64,000 nucleotides of DNA from CAKZNE01 sp964485405 (GTDB lineage: Bacteria > Bacteroidota > Bacteroidia > Flavobacteriales > Schleiferiaceae), in the NCBI GenBank assembly GCA_964485405.1, contig CAZAJG010000010.1, forward strand, positions 1-64,000, read 5' to 3'. The position numbers were made by a program, and so were the translations under genes. The number at the start of each line of letters is the position of its first letter. The stretch's first letter is position 1. The notes under the pieces are model-generated. The model ran no database searches. It worked only from the letters and a program-made list of their open reading frames with translations, and was not told the DNA's origin. Below, piece after piece: positions 61,692 through 64,000 of this stretch.

Positions 61692-62816
61692 ATGACTATG
61701 AAAAAAACAACTCTTAGCGTAAAACTATTTATCGTTGGCTTAGTATCGATGGTATTATCAAACGACCTAGATGCACAAATCTCTACCGGAGGAACCACAA
61801 CTAACTCTGGAACTAACGCAACAGCATCTGGATTTGACTCAAAGGCAATTGGAAGTTACTCTGTTGCGATTGGAAAAAGTAACAACGCCAATCAAACAGG
61901 ATCTGTTGCTATAGGTACTCAGGCTTTATCTACAAACACAGGGGGTATAAGTATAGGAAACCTAGCTATAACACAAGGCGATTATGCTACCAGTATAGGG
62001 TATAAAACGTTTGCAAACGACCTTCTATCCATGTCTTTAGGCCATTATTTGGAAACTCAGGCTCCATCCAGTTTTGCCATTGGAACAGGCGCAACACCAA
62101 CCAATAGATTGGTTAACAATTTTAGCAACTCTTTGATGGTAGGCTTTGGAAGTGTTAAACCTACTCTATTTGTAACAACAGCCACTGACCCAGCAGCAAC
62201 CGGAGAAGTACGAATTGGAGGTTTAGCAACCAATTCACAATTTAACGGTTTAGGAAAACTGCAAATAATCGACCAAACATCAGATTGGAATGCCTTTATA
62301 TTTAATGGAGGTGGCAATGGAAAAGGACTTCGAATAAAAGGTGGTTTTTACAATGGTTCTCATTCCTTACTTCAAGTAGAGGCCAATAACTCTGCTGGAG
62401 GATCATTGGATGAAGCCAACATACGTTTTTCTGTACTCGCAGATGGAAAAGTGATTATCGGAGATCCTGAAACTGCTACCATTAGCTCTGCATCAATCAC
62501 TCAAATCAATAGAGACGATTACAGGCTCATTGTTCAAAACGGAATTTTAGCAGAGAAAGTAAAAGTCGCCTTGGCAAACTCAGCCGATTGGGCAGATTAT
62601 GTATTTCAGGATGATTTCGAGCTCAAAACATTGGCAGAGGTAGAGTCTTTTATTGAAGAAAATAACCACTTACCCGATGTTCCTTCTGCTGAGCAGGTAG
62701 CAAAAGAAGGAATAGATGTGGCTAAAATGGATGCCCTGTTGTTGCAAAAGATTGAAGAACTAACGCTTTATATTATTGATTTAGAGAAGAAAATTAAGGT
62801 TTTAGAGGATCAATAA
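61692..62816 (+). CDS. Head-repeat fibre-like secreted protein
   Basis: 374 residues with signal peptide (KKTTLSVKLFIVGLVSMVLS). Residues 45-130 contain YadA-head-like repeats (SKAIGSYSVAIGKSNNA, GSVAIGTQAL, GISIGNLAI) that form a trimeric left-handed beta roll. The C-terminal part (RLIVQNGILAEKVKVALANS, then NNHLPDVPSAEQVAKEGI and a coiled coil) is the tail-fibre/S74-like end common in secreted Bacteroidota proteins, without the full peptidase signature. Probably a trimeric surface or released fibre. 33 bases before the next gene. Confidence 0.82.
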   Translation: MTMKKTTLSVKLFIVGLVSMVLSNDLDAQISTGGTTTNSGTNATASGFDSKAIGSYSVAIGKSNNANQTGSVAIGTQALSTNTGGISIGNLAITQGDYATSIGYKTFANDLLSMSLGHYLETQAPSSFAIGTGATPTNRLVNNFSNSLMVGFGSVKPTLFVTTATDPAATGEVRIGGLATNSQFNGLGKLQIIDQTSDWNAFIFNGGGNGKGLRIKGGFYNGSHSLLQVEANNSAGGSLDEANIRFSVLADGKVIIGDPETATISSASITQINRDDYRLIVQNGILAEKVKVALANSADWADYVFQDDFELKTLAEVESFIEENNHLPDVPSAEQVAKEGIDVAKMDALLLQKIEELTLYIIDLEKKIKVLEDQ

Positions 62817-62849
62817 TAGTTCCTGAAATAATAATTAATGATCCATAAA

Positions 62850-64000
62850 ATGAAAACAAAATATCTAATAATAGTCTTCTTTTTGATCAATTGCGGAAAT
62901 ATTTTTGGTCAAAACGATTGTGTAACGGAGGATAGAAATTCCGCCTGCTGTAACGGCATTATAGTAACAGACCCTGAGGCTCCTGTTAATAACGAAAAAC
63001 CGCCTGCGTATAAAAATACATTTGATTGGAGAACCCAGAAGATTTGGGTTTACCATCCAGATGGAGGTTATGATGATGGAATCGGTCAACCCATTCAGAT
63101 CGATAATCCGTTTCATACCAACCACTCTTATCTTCAACATGTAAATATTTTTTCTCAAGGTGCTGAGGGCTTAGACTACTCTCCAGAAGATGGGTGGGAA
63201 TTACTCCACCGGAATCTAGGTCATGATCTTTCCAATGATAATATACTAGTTGATCCTGCAGCAGCAGAAGATAGGGAGGGGCCCTATTTTATTCTTTATA
63301 ATAAATACACAGGCACCTTGAGGCTTGCTGCATCCTTTAGAACGTTTTCGCTTGACGATAAGATAATTACCACATTAAGCTTTAAAGACACTCCCGGACT
63401 TGTTCCAACAGGTCTGTTTAATCAATATGGAGATTTAAGCAGTACACTGGATAAACCAACAGCAATAAACAACATCTCAGTTGCGTCTCAAGGAGGTCAA
63501 AACAACAATTCGTGGTTTGTAGTTGACTTTAAAATGGCCTATGACCCATGCGGTTGTTCCAATAATTCTGAATTGTTGTTTGAGTTTTTCACCTTTGATC
63601 AAGCGGATGTTGATCTTGGCGGACGATTAATTGCAACTTCAGTTCCATTGGATGGTTCTGGCTCAAGTCCATTACTCAACGGTCAGGATTTCATTGCCGC
63701 TGTTAATAGAGATGATTTCAATGTAAGAGGAGGCATGTTAACTTACCAAAACATCGATGATTTGGTAAACAAATATGATCAATCCTCCTATAATCTTGAT
63801 CCGTTGCAAAACTTAGCCTATTCGGCATTTGGTAAAATCCTAGAGCTTGGAGCATCAGCAGTTGATGATAAACTCAATACGGTTATAAACAATGCCCTCA
63901 CAGATTTTATAGGTGCAGATGTCCTTGCTGAATTTGGAGAAGAAGAAAAATTAGATATTGGCTACGGCATTGCAGGAGCCACCTCTAAGTTTTTAATGTC
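62850..64000 (+). CDS. Secreted protein, 3' partial at window edge
   Basis: The frame from the ATG at 62850 is open to the last base (384 codons), so the gene continues beyond the window. Signal peptide MKTKYLIIVFFLINCGNIFG. The mature part begins with DCVTEDRNSACCNGII and contains FDWRTQKIWVYHPDGG and NNNSWFVVDFKMAYDPCGCS, suggesting a disulfide-containing carbohydrate- or protein-binding module. Not recognised. An in-frame ATG at 62838 is possible but the signal peptide fits 62850 better. Likely co-transcribed with the fibre protein upstream. Confidence 0.85.
   Translation, partial: MKTKYLIIVFFLINCGNIFGQNDCVTEDRNSACCNGIIVTDPEAPVNNEKPPAYKNTFDWRTQKIWVYHPDGGYDDGIGQPIQIDNPFHTNHSYLQHVNIFSQGAEGLDYSPEDGWELLHRNLGHDLSNDNILVDPAAAEDREGPYFILYNKYTGTLRLAASFRTFSLDDKIITTLSFKDTPGLVPTGLFNQYGDLSSTLDKPTAINNISVASQGGQNNNSWFVVDFKMAYDPCGCSNNSELLFEFFTFDQADVDLGGRLIATSVPLDGSGSSPLLNGQDFIAAVNRDDFNVRGGMLTYQNIDDLVNKYDQSSYNLDPLQNLAYSAFGKILELGASAVDDKLNTVINNALTDFIGADVLAEFGEEEKLDIGYGIAGATSKFLM

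Noticed and set aside
62865..63158. 97-codon minus-strand frame near the right edge
   Set aside because: It is antisense to a secreted-protein gene with a clear signal peptide that is open to the window end.
1..64000. CRISPR arrays, tRNA and rRNA genes
   Set aside because: No regular repeat-spacer pattern, cas gene, cloverleaf-like sequence or rRNA sequence was found by inspection.

Overview
The window looks like a chromosomal stretch from a member of the Bacteroidota, most likely a marine-type flavobacterium (Flavobacteriales). Several signs agree: C-terminal type IX secretion (T9SS) sorting domains, many lipoproteins with an S/C lipobox, almost no Shine-Dalgarno sequences, matches to the TAnnTTTG Bacteroidota -7 box, a crtI-crtB-crtZ carotenoid operon, and a membrane-anchored propeller/LytTR regulator. 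This is inference from gene families; no 16S rRNA or tRNA gene is present to confirm it.

Layout. (1) Bases 1 to about 14,600 are an accessory, recombining region. It holds several 5'-truncated or broken RHS-core toxin genes, each followed by small candidate immunity genes (a YwqJ-like deaminase toxin, two related unknown toxins, and a toxin with two paralogous immunity genes). A DDE transposase, a RelE/ParE toxin-antitoxin pair, a Fic AMPylase with a well-formed double operator, a REP-type hairpin and a REP-associated transposase remnant are interspersed. A 213-bp RHS segment recurs almost identically just before different toxin tips. (2) 14,980-19,970: an extended cold-shock-domain protein and signalling genes (three-PAS histidine kinase with CheY-like partner, hybrid kinase). 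(3) 20,020-24,586: zeaxanthin-type carotenoid genes on the minus strand, then an HTTM-domain membrane protein. (4) 24,634-32,466: one 2,610-residue T9SS-exported mosaic surface protein. (5) 32,850-37,061: SbtA-type bicarbonate transporter with an unknown partner and a divergent LysR regulator, then NADP isocitrate dehydrogenase, which carries a 10-N scaffold gap, and a small helical protein. (6) 37,434-39,637: a DUF763 relic, lipoproteins and a small outer-membrane barrel protein. (7) 39,755-51,141: a same-strand block with a membrane protein, a two-component system, a CdtB-like nuclease, a phage tail-collar protein, a 952-residue protein whose N-terminal domain is duplicated in the gene before it, a double GT2 glycosyltransferase and a frameshifted second glycosyltransferase. 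(8) 51,138-64,000: secreted proteins, a B12/radical SAM enzyme, a cupin protein, a propeller-LytTR regulator, a T9SS protein, a head-repeat fibre protein and a secreted protein that runs off the right edge.

How they fit together. The first 14.6 kb is best read as an interbacterial toxin-immunity arsenal shaped by homologous recombination between repeated RHS segments. The 40-51 kb block is the best candidate for an undescribed system: a predicted DNase related to the active subunit of cytolethal distending toxin, without CdtA or CdtC and without a signal peptide, sits among phage-fibre-like and large unknown proteins, with glycosyltransferases downstream and a dedicated two-component system upstream.
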